Part shown: one piece after another, positions 19,668 through 27,961 of the stretch
Layout: each line of letters begins with the position of its first letter
Numbering within the stretch: the stretch's first letter is position 1
Source of the DNA: a virus
Virus record (IMG/VR): IMGVR_UViG_3300031227_000314
Coordinates: 1-27,961 of that record
Length of the DNA stretch: 27,961 nucleotides
Direction: 5' to 3' (one strand)
Program-made: the position numbers and the translations under genes
Notes under the pieces: generated by a model
Database searches by the model: none
What the model was told of the DNA's origin: nothing
The model's input: only the letters and a program-made list of their open reading frames with translations

Positions 19668-21182
19668 ATGGCTGAATCTAGTCTTAGTGTTGGTTGGACT
19701 GAACTCCAGCAGGAGGTTGGTTATGCCCTTGGCCACGGCCGCACTATCGCCAGTTTCACGGCAGATCAAGCATCGCTGGTTGAAGATATCGTTCAATCGG
19801 GGATCCGAAAAGTCTACTACCCGCCGGCAGTGATTCCACCGTCCGGCGGATCTCGATACTCAAAAGCCCCCGAACCGATCGTGGGCCATATCTGGTCGTG
19901 GATAACCCCTACCAGCTCACTTGCTGTCACTGACGGGGTAGACGACTACACGCTCCCTGACGACTTTGGACGGTTGAGGGGGCGTATGCATTTTGCGGCT
20001 AATTCAGAAAAGCGGGAGGTCTCAGAAATCTCGGTCTCTGAGTTGCTTGCCTTACGTGCTGAGGACACCACGGCCGGCGATGCTCAGTACGTGGCGATCC
20101 AGCCCGTCGAGGGTGACGGATCGACCGGGCATCGCTTCACGGCCCTATTGTATCCTACGCCGAACGCTGACCTGACGATGTACGTTGAGTACGAGGTGCT
20201 TCCAAGCGCCCTGGATGACACGTACCCGTATCCCCTTGGCGGCATGTCGCTGTCGGAACTGTATATTGAGAGCTGCCTTTCGGTAGTTGAGTCGCGTGTC
20301 ACTGGTGGTGATGTCCATACTCAGCTCTTTAAGCGGCTTCTCATCGACGCGATCCTCCGAGACCGCCAGGACATCGACAGTCTTGTCCACGTATATGACG
20401 CTGATTCGGCCACGTTCGGCCTGGTTGATCTAAGGCGATGGGTCGGGCGAGAGCTTGGCTACGGAACTGCGAACTCGGTATGGTCAACTGATCAACTGAA
20501 CGAGATAGATTCGTTCGTGAATGCCGGTGTCCGCAGGGTATACACGCCACCAACGGTTGGCAACGTGGTTGGTCATGAATGGTCGTGGCTGAAGGATTCG
20601 ATTGAACTAGACATTATAGTAGATGACTACGAGTATGATTTGCCGGCAGACTTTGGCCGGATGCGCAGCAAGTTCTCATACGAGAAAGATAAGTACCTGG
20701 CACCGATTTCGATCATTAGCGTGGTGGACCTACTCGATCTCCGTGCAGGTGGGGAACTTACACAGGCTCCGCAGTACGCGGCGATTCGCTTCAAGGATTC
20801 GGACGGGACAACCAGGCAGCTCCAAGAAGTTCTGTTCTTCCCTACGCCAGACGACAGCTATACGCTGCTCGGTGAGTACGACGCCTACACTGGCAGGCTA
20901 ACTGCAGCAGCTCCGGTGCCGCTCGGGGGCGACAGGCTCAACGAGTTATATATCGAGAGCTGTCTGGCTCAGGTCGAGAGGGATCGAGCGAAGCAGGAAG
21001 GCGTACATTGCTTGGAATTCAGCCGATTACTACTAGACGCTATTACACGCGATCGCAAAAAGGGTCCAAGGAACTTCGGAAACATGGGCCACCGAGACTC
21101 TCATTCAATTAACATTCGGCGAGGCGATACTGGATCAAGTCACATTGTCACGTACAATGGAGCCGACACTGACGGCCTTTAG
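19668..21182 (+). CDS. Head-tail adaptor, tandemly duplicated fusion
   Basis: This 504-residue protein consists of two homologous halves, about residues 5-238 and 247-478. Each half repeats the same order: 'VG-ELGYG' or 'VGYALGHG', an 'I---V--G-R-VY-PP' helix, 'GH-WSW', 'Y-LP-DFGR-R', 'DLLDLRA' or 'ELLALRA', 'PQYAAI' or 'AQYVAI', 'L-FPTPD' or 'LLYPTPN', 'PLGG--L-ELYIESCL', and 'F-RLL-DAI-RDR'. The single unit resembles phage neck or adaptor proteins of about 240 residues, recalled from environmental phages. The adaptor joins portal and tail. GGAG precedes the ATG at 7 bases. The C-terminal 25 residues are outside the repeats. The function is inferred from motif and position. Confidence 0.75.
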   Translation: MAESSLSVGWTELQQEVGYALGHGRTIASFTADQASLVEDIVQSGIRKVYYPPAVIPPSGGSRYSKAPEPIVGHIWSWITPTSSLAVTDGVDDYTLPDDFGRLRGRMHFAANSEKREVSEISVSELLALRAEDTTAGDAQYVAIQPVEGDGSTGHRFTALLYPTPNADLTMYVEYEVLPSALDDTYPYPLGGMSLSELYIESCLSVVESRVTGGDVHTQLFKRLLIDAILRDRQDIDSLVHVYDADSATFGLVDLRRWVGRELGYGTANSVWSTDQLNEIDSFVNAGVRRVYTPPTVGNVVGHEWSWLKDSIELDIIVDDYEYDLPADFGRMRSKFSYEKDKYLAPISIISVVDLLDLRAGGELTQAPQYAAIRFKDSDGTTRQLQEVLFFPTPDDSYTLLGEYDAYTGRLTAAAPVPLGGDRLNELYIESCLAQVERDRAKQEGVHCLEFSRLLLDAITRDRKKGPRNFGNMGHRDSHSINIRRGDTGSSHIVTYNGADTDGL

Positions 21183-21191
21183 GAGATAACT

Positions 21192-21497
21192 ATGATTAGT
21201 GATGGGTGGGCCGCGACAGCCGCAAGTAGCGAGATCGTCCCGGCGAATGAATTTCGTGACAGCCTGACGATTCAGAGCTATGGCGATGAGGAGGTCTGCC
21301 TTGCATTTGGCAAGACTGCCGTCTTTACTCAAGGGCTTACTCTTCAGGTATCAGGTGATGCTGTAACAGTAAACGGATGGCTGGCTCGCTTAGCCGTATA
21401 CGCCATTTGTGATGGCGGCAATATCTGTACTGGCGGATATCAAGAGGGCGGCCACTGCAACCTGGCCCTGGCTGGAATCGTGGAGGTCGTACCTTAA
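21192..21497 (+). CDS. Small virion protein, tandem paralogue 1
   Basis: A 101-residue protein shares with its downstream neighbour the pattern W-A-T-A---I--A-EFR--L-IQ, then an 'FG-A---G' stretch, 'LAR--VYA-C-GG' and 'GYQ-G...L-L--I'. It is beta-rich and Ala/Gly-rich, as expected of minor capsid or tail decoration proteins. AGGAG lies 6 bases before the ATG. It ends with TAA that overlaps the next ATG (TAATG). The exact role is unknown. Confidence 0.75.
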   Translation: MISDGWAATAASSEIVPANEFRDSLTIQSYGDEEVCLAFGKTAVFTQGLTLQVSGDAVTVNGWLARLAVYAICDGGNICTGGYQEGGHCNLALAGIVEVVP

Positions 21498-21811
21498 TGG
21501 CTGCAGACGGAACATGGTCGATACTGCCAGTTACGGCTACCAAGATCATCGAGGCCGATGAATTCAGGGAGTATCTATCGATACAGGTATTGACGGATGT
21601 TTTGATACTGTACGGATTCGGCCCTGGTGCTGAAGCAGCAGGCGGCTACATGAGAACTTACAATCAATTCGAGGCCATTCACTTAGATACTGCGCTTGCT
21701 CGCCAAGAGGTATGGGCATACTGCACCGGCGGCGTAGGAAGCGGAGTATACCAAACAGGACATGCCGAACTTGAACTGCGCCGCATTCGGCTGGTGCAGC
21801 AGAAAACATAA
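21497..21811 (+). CDS. Small virion protein, tandem paralogue 2
   Basis: A 104-residue protein is homologous to the previous one throughout (shared IIEADEFREYLSIQ / IVPANEFRDSLTIQ, FG-GAEAAGG, ALARQEVWAYCTGG / WLARLAVYAICDGG, YQTGHAEL / YQEGGHCN). The start overlaps the previous stop by TAATG, so translation is coupled. The pair probably arose by local duplication. About 54 bases of unassigned sequence follow before the next gene. Confidence 0.75.
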   Translation: MAADGTWSILPVTATKIIEADEFREYLSIQVLTDVLILYGFGPGAEAAGGYMRTYNQFEAIHLDTALARQEVWAYCTGGVGSGVYQTGHAELELRRIRLVQQKT

Positions 21812-21865
21812 TAGGAATTTATAGCATGGATGTGACCCCAGTTCTTAGAACATAGGAGACGTGAG

Positions 21866-23326
21866 ATGATTTCAAGGCTTAGTAAACTGATGCGGATGAC
21901 GCAACCTCATCCGTCCAACACTGGATTGCTGTGGGGGCACGGCGATACCGTTCCGACTAACGGAGACAAAGAATATGCAACCGGATGCCTTTGGCTGCAT
22001 ACTGACGGTGGCGCTGGCGATGCTCTTTATGTGAATGAAGGCACAAATACTAGCTGCGATTTCAACATCGTGGAGAGCCCCGGCACGCTGACGCTCGCTG
22101 ATCTGGCTGACGTTGCGGATGCCTTCCCGACTCGATTGGTCGAGACTGGCACTTATTCTTCGCTGGCCGGAGCTGGCGTTGCACTGAGCGTTACGAACAC
22201 TAGACCGGCAAGTTTCTTGTTTGATGACAATGGCGAAGTTCTGGCATCGGCGGATTATCGTCCGCTTCTGGCTCGGACCCTACTGACCGTTGACCAGACG
22301 GAAAATATTACGATCAATTCCGTGCGAGGGCAGTTAAAGCTGCTCGACTGCGTCGATATCTCCGCTGGCGTTCTCGCTGGCGTGTGTGGATACTTCGAGT
22401 TCGCAGGTACGAGCGCACGTAGTATCAGTAGCCACGTTGCTGCCGTACGAGCCGCGATCGAGGAAGGCGCCTCTGGGACTACGACCATTGCCGCTAGTTC
22501 TTACTATGCTGGCCTGGAATGCACACTGAACTCCTCTCGTGTATATACCGTCACTGGCGATATGGCTGGCGTCGTAGTTAACGTCGACGGTGGAACAAGC
22601 AAATGGCCGGAAGGCATCTTGATTGTCGGCCCGGACGTGACGAAGGGTATGCGTATCGGTAAGTTCGCAGACAGTGCTGCCACGACCTCTGCTGTTTTAT
22701 TCGCTACCGCCCAAAACGTCTACGCTGACGGTCAGCTTGATGTTCTGGAAGTTCACGGAGCGACGACCGGCGACTTGACTGCCGGTTATTCAGCTAAATG
22801 TGCTCGTCTGCGTCACGTTATTAACGCTGGAGATGCTACTGTCGCACAGGAGACGTATGGTGGTGTTGGTCAGCTTGTTGTCCGATCTGCCACACTCAGC
22901 CATCTTCACGCTGGATTGATGGGGACATTTGAGGGCCATACCGAGGGTGTGGTTCTTAATTCGAGCTATGATGTGGGTCATGCTGCTGTCATTGGACGGA
23001 TCGGTGGACACGCGGCAATCACGGCGACGACTCCGCTCGCTGGCTTCCTCGCGTTCAATAACGCAAGCGCCGAGCCTGCCTCTGGGCTGCAAGTGGCTTT
23101 CGCTGCTGCTAATGTCGGTGCCACGTATCTGTGGGACTCGCTGCTTTATGCGTCTGGGTGCGATGCGATTCTGTATGTGGCATCTGCCACTGATTACGAG
23201 GATGGTGTCAAGGCAGTCACGAAGACTCCTACTGGCAATACCAGTCACGTTATTAAGATCAGTATCGGTGGCACCAAGGCATACATCCCCTGTTACGACG
23301 ACGAAGCCTGTAACGCGGATGACTAG
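21866..23326 (+). CDS. Large beta-rich virion protein
   Basis: This 486-residue protein is rich in Ala, Gly, Thr, Ser and Val. N-terminal residues include TGLLWGHGDTVPTNGDKEYAT, a loop-like region. The rest is strand-rich, with ending KISIGGTKAYIPCYDDEA, a 'GGT-AYIP-Y' closing motif that recurs in phage structural proteins. TAGGAGACGTGAG precedes the ATG. An intrinsic terminator follows 10 bases after the stop. It is probably a head fibre, decoration or tail protein. I cannot say which. Confidence 0.75.
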   Translation: MISRLSKLMRMTQPHPSNTGLLWGHGDTVPTNGDKEYATGCLWLHTDGGAGDALYVNEGTNTSCDFNIVESPGTLTLADLADVADAFPTRLVETGTYSSLAGAGVALSVTNTRPASFLFDDNGEVLASADYRPLLARTLLTVDQTENITINSVRGQLKLLDCVDISAGVLAGVCGYFEFAGTSARSISSHVAAVRAAIEEGASGTTTIAASSYYAGLECTLNSSRVYTVTGDMAGVVVNVDGGTSKWPEGILIVGPDVTKGMRIGKFADSAATTSAVLFATAQNVYADGQLDVLEVHGATTGDLTAGYSAKCARLRHVINAGDATVAQETYGGVGQLVVRSATLSHLHAGLMGTFEGHTEGVVLNSSYDVGHAAVIGRIGGHAAITATTPLAGFLAFNNASAEPASGLQVAFAAANVGATYLWDSLLYASGCDAILYVASATDYEDGVKAVTKTPTGNTSHVIKISIGGTKAYIPCYDDEACNADD

Positions 23327-23336
23327 TGCGTTTTAC

Positions 23337-23371
23337 GGGTGAGTCCATCATGGGCTCACCCACATTTTTCT
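23337..23371 (+). terminator. Intrinsic terminator
   Basis: GGGTGAGTCC (23337-23346) pairs with GGGCTCACCC (23352-23361), including one G-U, around loop ATCAT. TTTTTCTTT follows. It ends the transcript of the 486-residue protein gene. Confidence 0.85.
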
Positions 23372-23387
23372 TTAGAAGGAGAGAGAC

Positions 23388-23771
23388 ATGAAACTTGGTG
23401 AAATTCTCAATGGTATGGGTGCATGGTCGCAGGTCGTTGGCTTGAAGCTGAAGCCTGTCATTGCGTACAAGCTTCTGAAGTACGTGCGAAAGGTCGAGGC
23501 TGAGCACTCGATCCTGCAGGGGCAGCGAACGAACAAGATCTGCGAACTGGCTGGAGTCGAACCCGGGCAGGCAGCCTCGCTTGAGGCAGGGACGCCTGAA
23601 GTTCTCGCATTCAGTTTGTGGCTCGGAGAGCTGCTCGAGCATGAGTCGGACCTGGAGAAGTGCAGTATGACAGTTGACGAACTGCTGGAGCACATTCAGC
23701 AGGATGAGTCGAATACGCTGTCGGTTACGGATATCGGTACGATTGAGCCGTTCATGAAAGAATCTAACTAG
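23388..23771 (+). CDS. Hypothetical tail-module protein
   Basis: A 127-residue helical protein reads KLKPVIAYKLLKYVRKVEAE and ILQGQRTNKICELAGVE. This pattern (a helix with 'AYKL-K--R-VE-E', then 'QR') recurs in small phage tail-module proteins, from memory, but I cannot name the family. It is flanked by terminators on both sides, so it probably has its own transcript, although no promoter was identified in front. AAGGAGAGAGAC before the ATG is a very strong ribosome binding site. Confidence 0.72.
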   Translation: MKLGEILNGMGAWSQVVGLKLKPVIAYKLLKYVRKVEAEHSILQGQRTNKICELAGVEPGQAASLEAGTPEVLAFSLWLGELLEHESDLEKCSMTVDELLEHIQQDESNTLSVTDIGTIEPFMKESN

Positions 23772-23780
23772 GAATTAACC

Positions 23781-23824
23781 ATGCACGCCATAAGGAACTG
23801 TCTTATGGCGTGCATGTCCTTTTT
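23781..23824 (+). terminator. Strong intrinsic terminator
   Basis: ATGCACGCCATAAG (23781-23794) pairs perfectly over 14 bp with 23802-23815 around loop GAACTGT. A T-run (23820-23824) follows. The symmetrical stem could also work in the opposite direction but lacks an A-run on that side. Confidence 0.88.
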
Positions 23825-23837
23825 ACGGTGATCGAAA

Positions 23838-26174
23838 ATGCCCGCCCAACAACAAGGAATCAACATCGGCTTTCCGCTCGGCGGGTTGGACTATGGTTCA
23901 GCCCTCCGTCAGCAGAAGCCCTATACTACGCCTGACTGCCGTAATGTCCGACCAAAGGGGCCTCTTGATGCCAGGAATCGTGGAGGTAGCCGGCCAGGGC
24001 TAATGCTCTCACATATCGACGATCTCGGCAGCGAGATCCGTATGTTGACATCTATGGTGCTTGCTCTCGGAGACGACTTCCTTAACTGGTCCGATACCTT
24101 CAATGGGCTGTCCTTGGAGGAGACCTGGGCTCAGGCCGGCTGGGCGACTGACGTACCGAGTATACTTCCTGGGTTCGCGTCCATAGACACGACCGTGGCT
24201 GAGGGCGAAGTGGTACGGGACGTGCTGGATCCGGCCATTGATACGGCCGAATCATATACGATCGAGATGCTACTGGTCCCATGGAATGGTGAGTGGCATG
24301 GTAACTATCGCCTGTATCTGCGCCTGGATGACACCACGCCGGCTTACGCCACAGATAGCGTATTGATAGAGCTATCGATGACTGGCGCAACAGGAGCGTA
24401 CACAGCGACGATGACGTCCTACCTGGTGGGTGGCGACACGGTGATCGACACCGCCGCAGCCACAGTAACCCCTCGACCAGGGTGGCTATCCGCTACCGTC
24501 GTCGGTGATACGGTCACTGTCTATTGGCAGGGCACGGCGATCATGACGGGGGCCTGCGATGCTCAGGGTGGAACTCGTGTCGGTTTCGGGCTGGAATGCA
24601 CTGAAGCTGGCGGGCTCTGTCTCGTGAACGTATTCAGGGCCCAGTACTATACCACAGGCACGGCACCTGCGCTGCGGTCGATGCTCGTTGCCTCGGCCGG
24701 CGGGGACATCTACAACGAGACATCGTATGGACGGATGACTGTCGTGGCGTCATCGTTGTCGGTTCGTGATGATGTGTCGCTCCAGGCAGTACAGAGCGGC
24801 CAGAAACTATACATTGCTGACTATGGAGACGCTACTGAAGGTACGGATGGGACGGTTACCGGCACGGCATTCGATGATGTTGCCGGCACGGACTGGACAA
24901 CGATCGGTGCAAACAAGCACGACTTCGTTGTTGTTATTTCAAACGGCACTGGTGCCACGACGGATGGCACCTACGAAATCGACACTGTCGCGGCAGGCTC
25001 GATAACGCTCGCGGCAGCTCCCGGTAACGGAACTTGCTCGTTCAGAATTGAGCGATGCCCGAAGATTTACGATCCTGATGCCGGCACATTAACGCGCTGG
25101 TTCGCCACACCAGGCCTGGGAGAGGTTCCCACTGGATGTCCGCTACTGTGGAGATTCAATGACAGGACCTGTCTAGGTGGAGCTGAGATCGCATCTCATG
25201 TCTGGTACATGGCTCACCGAGGTGACGAGCTTGACTGGGATTATGCTGATACCAGCACCGAAGCAGCAGTGGCCGGAACATCCGCAGACGCAGGTGTACC
25301 TGGGTCTCCCATAACGTGTGGAGCTGCCCATTCAGACGATTACAATATCATCGGATGCCGGAACGAACTATGGCGAATGCGCGGTGACCCAGCATACGGA
25401 GGGTCACTAGATGTCCTAAGTAAGACAGTGGGCGTAATTGGAGCAGAGGCCTGGTGTTTCGGGCCGGGCGGAGAATTCATTTTTATATCAATGAACGGCC
25501 TGTATGCTGTCGCCCCAGGTGGCGACTCGCCTCCGGTTTCGGTATCACGAGATACGCTCCCACAGGAACTAATCAACCTCAATCCAGACCTACTGAGCGT
25601 CTCGCTAGAGTACGATGCAGTCGATAATGGGGTGCATATCTTCCTGACCCCGCAATCGTCCAACACTAGGGTCCACTGGTGGCTTGACTGGCAGACTAAG
25701 ACGTACTGGCCACTCACACTCGCATCGGGCCACGAGCCGATGGCGACATGCACTTCCCAGGCTATCGCAGTGGAAGACGCTGGCGTTATTCTGGGCGGAC
25801 GCGACGGCTTCATGCGCCGCTTCAATCGACATGCGGACGATGATTGTGGTACTGCAGTCACGTCATACATCATCATAGGGCCCCTCCCCCTCGGAGAGGA
25901 TGGGCAGGAAGGTCTCGTAGTATCACTGGACTGTGTTCTGGCAGACGACAGCGGAGACGTGACGTGGGCTACGCAGCTCGCCCAGAGTTTTGAGGCTGCG
26001 ATCTCGGCGACAGCACAGCATACGGGGACATGGTCAGAAGGACTTAATTCGACAGTGCATAACTGTGGGCGGGGACAGGCACTTTGCCTGAAGCTAACAG
26101 GTGGCGGAGAAGCGTGGGCGTTCGAATCGGCGCATGCAGTCATCCAGCAATCTGGGAGCCGTAAGTTACTATAA
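23838..26174 (+). CDS. Large tail protein, tubular/nozzle-like
   Basis: This 778-residue protein is the largest in the window. It begins with INIGFPLGGLDYGSALRQQK and PYTTPDCRNVRPKGPLDAR, and later shows WWLDWQTKTYWPLTL, features recalled from propeller-like tail proteins of podoviruses and relatives that line the tail tube. Its composition is beta-rich with many Gly, Thr, Asp and Val residues. No enzymatic motif was seen. A weak GGTGA precedes the ATG. Its stop overlaps the next start by TAATG. The assignment as tail tubular protein B-like or stopper is by size, order and short motifs, so only 'large tail protein' is safe. Confidence 0.72.
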   Translation: MPAQQQGINIGFPLGGLDYGSALRQQKPYTTPDCRNVRPKGPLDARNRGGSRPGLMLSHIDDLGSEIRMLTSMVLALGDDFLNWSDTFNGLSLEETWAQAGWATDVPSILPGFASIDTTVAEGEVVRDVLDPAIDTAESYTIEMLLVPWNGEWHGNYRLYLRLDDTTPAYATDSVLIELSMTGATGAYTATMTSYLVGGDTVIDTAAATVTPRPGWLSATVVGDTVTVYWQGTAIMTGACDAQGGTRVGFGLECTEAGGLCLVNVFRAQYYTTGTAPALRSMLVASAGGDIYNETSYGRMTVVASSLSVRDDVSLQAVQSGQKLYIADYGDATEGTDGTVTGTAFDDVAGTDWTTIGANKHDFVVVISNGTGATTDGTYEIDTVAAGSITLAAAPGNGTCSFRIERCPKIYDPDAGTLTRWFATPGLGEVPTGCPLLWRFNDRTCLGGAEIASHVWYMAHRGDELDWDYADTSTEAAVAGTSADAGVPGSPITCGAAHSDDYNIIGCRNELWRMRGDPAYGGSLDVLSKTVGVIGAEAWCFGPGGEFIFISMNGLYAVAPGGDSPPVSVSRDTLPQELINLNPDLLSVSLEYDAVDNGVHIFLTPQSSNTRVHWWLDWQTKTYWPLTLASGHEPMATCTSQAIAVEDAGVILGGRDGFMRRFNRHADDDCGTAVTSYIIIGPLPLGEDGQEGLVVSLDCVLADDSGDVTWATQLAQSFEAAISATAQHTGTWSEGLNSTVHNCGRGQALCLKLTGGGEAWAFESAHAVIQQSGSRKLL

Positions 26175-27700
26175 TGAAACCAGTGCCTCATTCCGATAGT
26201 CCTACCGAAGTGCGTCGTTCCATACAGCGACTTCAGTTCAGTGGCGACACCAGTACGGTGGATATAGCCGCCAATGCTGCCGGTATCGCAGTTAATGTTA
26301 TTGACATTGCAACCAACGCAGCAGACATTGCGACCAACGTTACTGACATAGCCAGCATTGTCGCCGGTGATTATGTCGGGTCGACATATTCGGCTGAAGC
26401 TGCTGAGGATATTACATCTGGGTATCCAGTATACATGCTCGATGGCGTGCAAACCGTTGGTATAGCGCGATGTGATACACCGGCAAAGAGTACAGTCAAG
26501 GGGATTGCAATAGAGGATGCCACTGCTGGCGATCAGGTGAAGTACACTACGGCGAACCGCTTAGAGTTAGCTGATTGGCCAGTTGACGGAGAAGCCCCAG
26601 CCGAGGATGACGTAGCCGAGACATTCGGGAATGTTGTCGGTGGAGATAAATGGAACTCAGGTGCGATTGCTGCGAATGGATATATCTACGGCTGTCCAGA
26701 AGATAATGCGAACATCGCTAAGATTGACACTGCTGCTGATACTATCGCTACATTTGCTGGCCCTGTTGGTAATTTTAAGTATGACGGATGCGCGGTAGCT
26801 GCTAATAATATGATTTATTGCGTACCAAGGAATGCTGGAAACGTATTGAAGATTGATCCGTCCGACGATTCGTATTCAACCATTGGGGTAATTGTAGGAA
26901 CTAATCGCTATCGCGGCGCAGTGCTTGCTGCTGATGGCTGCATATATGGAATCCCATACAGTGCGACAAAAGTATTGAAGATCGACCCGACAACAGACAC
27001 GGTTTCTGAAGTTGGCGGCGTTGCGGGTGTGACGTACAAGTGGGCTAGTGGAGCATTGGATACAGTGAGCGGCTGTATCTACTGTCCTCCATATGATAAT
27101 GTTACTACCGTATTAAAGTTCGATCCGTCAGATAACTCGTCGTCAGTCTTCGGCAACATTGCCGGTACCGATAAGTATATCGGTGCAGTGCTTGCTGACA
27201 ACGGTTGTATCTATGGAATACCCTACACGGCAACAGCGATATGCAAAATTGATCCATCCGACAATTCGGTAACTACCTTTGGTGATATCGCTGGAGCGGC
27301 AAAGTATGCGCATGGATTCTTATCTAATAATGGTAAGATTTACTGCATACCATATACCGCTACTCAGGTGATGGTAATTGACCCATCCGACGACTCTATC
27401 GCGTACATTGATACAGCGTTAGGTGCTGGAGCAAAATGGTATGGCGGAGCGATGAACGACGACAATACCGTAATCTACGGAATGCCGTATGATTCCACTG
27501 CGGTTCTCAAGATAACTCCATATGTTGCGGCTGGTCCGGCCATAGTACCGCTCATTCCGGGCACGCGGTATTACCTTGCGTCAACTGGTGGACTCACCAC
27601 CACTAAGACCGTCGTGGCCGGGCACGTCGTGGTATCGCTAGGTTGGGCGGTAGACGATGCAACACTTGACGTGTCGATATTTGAAACACTGATGATATAG
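26174..27700 (+). CDS. Tail fibre-like protein with seven-blade propeller
   Basis: This 508-residue protein has four visible parts. Residues about 30-66 repeat DIAANAAGIAVNV-like heptads, a trimeric coiled-coil stalk common in phage fibres. About 68-140 is a beta domain (SGYPVYMLDGVQTVGIARCD, GIAIEDATAGDQVKY). About 153-450 holds seven repeats of 42-44 residues of the form 'KW-GA---NG-IYGIPY-AT-VLKIDPSDD', a seven-blade propeller. The end (VPLIPGTRYYLASTGGLTTT and GHVVVSLGWAVDDATLDVSI) looks like the second half of the beta domain. Phage fibres of this type bind receptors. The start overlaps the tail gene by TAATG. Confidence 0.8.
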   Translation: MKPVPHSDSPTEVRRSIQRLQFSGDTSTVDIAANAAGIAVNVIDIATNAADIATNVTDIASIVAGDYVGSTYSAEAAEDITSGYPVYMLDGVQTVGIARCDTPAKSTVKGIAIEDATAGDQVKYTTANRLELADWPVDGEAPAEDDVAETFGNVVGGDKWNSGAIAANGYIYGCPEDNANIAKIDTAADTIATFAGPVGNFKYDGCAVAANNMIYCVPRNAGNVLKIDPSDDSYSTIGVIVGTNRYRGAVLAADGCIYGIPYSATKVLKIDPTTDTVSEVGGVAGVTYKWASGALDTVSGCIYCPPYDNVTTVLKFDPSDNSSSVFGNIAGTDKYIGAVLADNGCIYGIPYTATAICKIDPSDNSVTTFGDIAGAAKYAHGFLSNNGKIYCIPYTATQVMVIDPSDDSIAYIDTALGAGAKWYGGAMNDDNTVIYGMPYDSTAVLKITPYVAAGPAIVPLIPGTRYYLASTGGLTTTKTVVAGHVVVSLGWAVDDATLDVSIFETLMI

Positions 27701-27709
27701 GAGGTAAGA

Positions 27710-27961
27710 GTGGCCGATAAGAGTCCAGTTGTGCAGGGCGACACTACCGACTATGAGTTATTGCAGTCAGGTGACGCATTAGCCGTTGGTGACTATTCGT
27801 TTCCAAGCACAATAGGGGCTGTATTGCAATGCCTCGTTGTTCAAGCAGATGGGACTTTGACATTCGCCACCGTTAGCCACGACGCACTTAGTGGCTTGGC
27901 GGATGATGACCATGGTCACTATCACACTGACGCTCGCGCCGCTACATGGTTGGCAGCCAAC
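27710..27961 (+). CDS. Probable tail fibre protein (3' end cut by window edge)
   Basis: The first 84 codons are visible. The GTG start follows AGGAGGTAAGA, a perfect ribosome binding site. It reads MADKSPVVQGDTTDYELL and later HDALSGLADDDHGHYHTDAR, matching the 'H--L-GL-DDDH-QY--' motif widespread in phage tail fibres and appendages. It lies 9 bases after the propeller gene. The function and total length cannot be seen. Confidence 0.75.
   Translation, partial: MADKSPVVQGDTTDYELLQSGDALAVGDYSFPSTIGAVLQCLVVQADGTLTFATVSHDALSGLADDDHGHYHTDARAATWLAAN

Noticed and set aside
18759-19796. 345-codon antisense frame over the decoration-like gene
   Set aside because: It crosses two hairpins and two gene boundaries of the plus strand, and has no start signal.
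25340-26452. 370-codon antisense frame over the tail genes
   Set aside because: It spans the TAATG junction of two good genes; composition is Ser/Pro/Arg-rich as in shadows.
1-27961. CRISPR array or insertion sequence
   Set aside because: No regularly spaced direct repeats and no transposase with terminal inverted repeats were seen.

Overview
The window is part of the genome of a tailed double-stranded DNA bacteriophage, or an environmental viral contig of that kind. The evidence is a complete head and packaging order on the plus strand: large terminase, portal, scaffold, major capsid, head-tail adaptor, tail proteins and fibre-like proteins. Small tightly packed genes with ATGA/TAATG overlaps fill most of the rest. 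Promoters of the TTGACA/TATAAT type and AGGAG-type ribosome binding sites point to an ordinary sigma-70 bacterial host. Nothing seen identifies the host species. No polymerase, helicase or lysis gene was recognised, so the genome continues beyond both edges. The gene order and the large propeller-like tail protein suit a podovirus, but this is inference.

Layout. (1) Bases 2-1005, plus strand: a metallophosphoesterase cut by the left edge and a small Cys-rich protein. (2) Bases 974-7652, minus strand: a leftward block, probably early or middle, read from several promoters. Its right half (4.66-7.58 kb) holds very small unknown phage genes, many introduced by near-identical leader sequences. 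Its left half starts at a strong promoter (4540-4568). It carries a short unusual ORF, a compact tRNA-like structured RNA (4224-4362), a phosphoribosyltransferase, a sigma factor, three small proteins, a zinc-ribbon protein and a serine recombinase. (3) Bases 7653-8823: a 1.1-kb gene-free region with three perfect long inverted repeats, an AT-rich tract and two rightward promoters, lying between the divergent blocks. It is a candidate control or origin region. (4) Bases 8824-11991, plus strand: small accessory genes leading into packaging. (5) Bases 11984-27961, plus strand: the virion module, with hairpin terminators after the capsid, decoration-like and tail genes and an internal promoter after the portal gene.

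The most unusual observations are these. The tRNA-like RNA has a 13-bp acceptor/T-arm stack, a tmRNA-like connecting helix and a bulge-to-loop pseudoknot. A convincing 70-codon gene is nested out of frame inside the scaffold gene. The endonuclease VII-type gene between scaffold and capsid is broken at a G5 run. The head-tail adaptor is an internally duplicated fusion. A seven-blade propeller is inserted into a fibre domain. All family assignments were made by eye from motifs, size and gene order; no database search was run.
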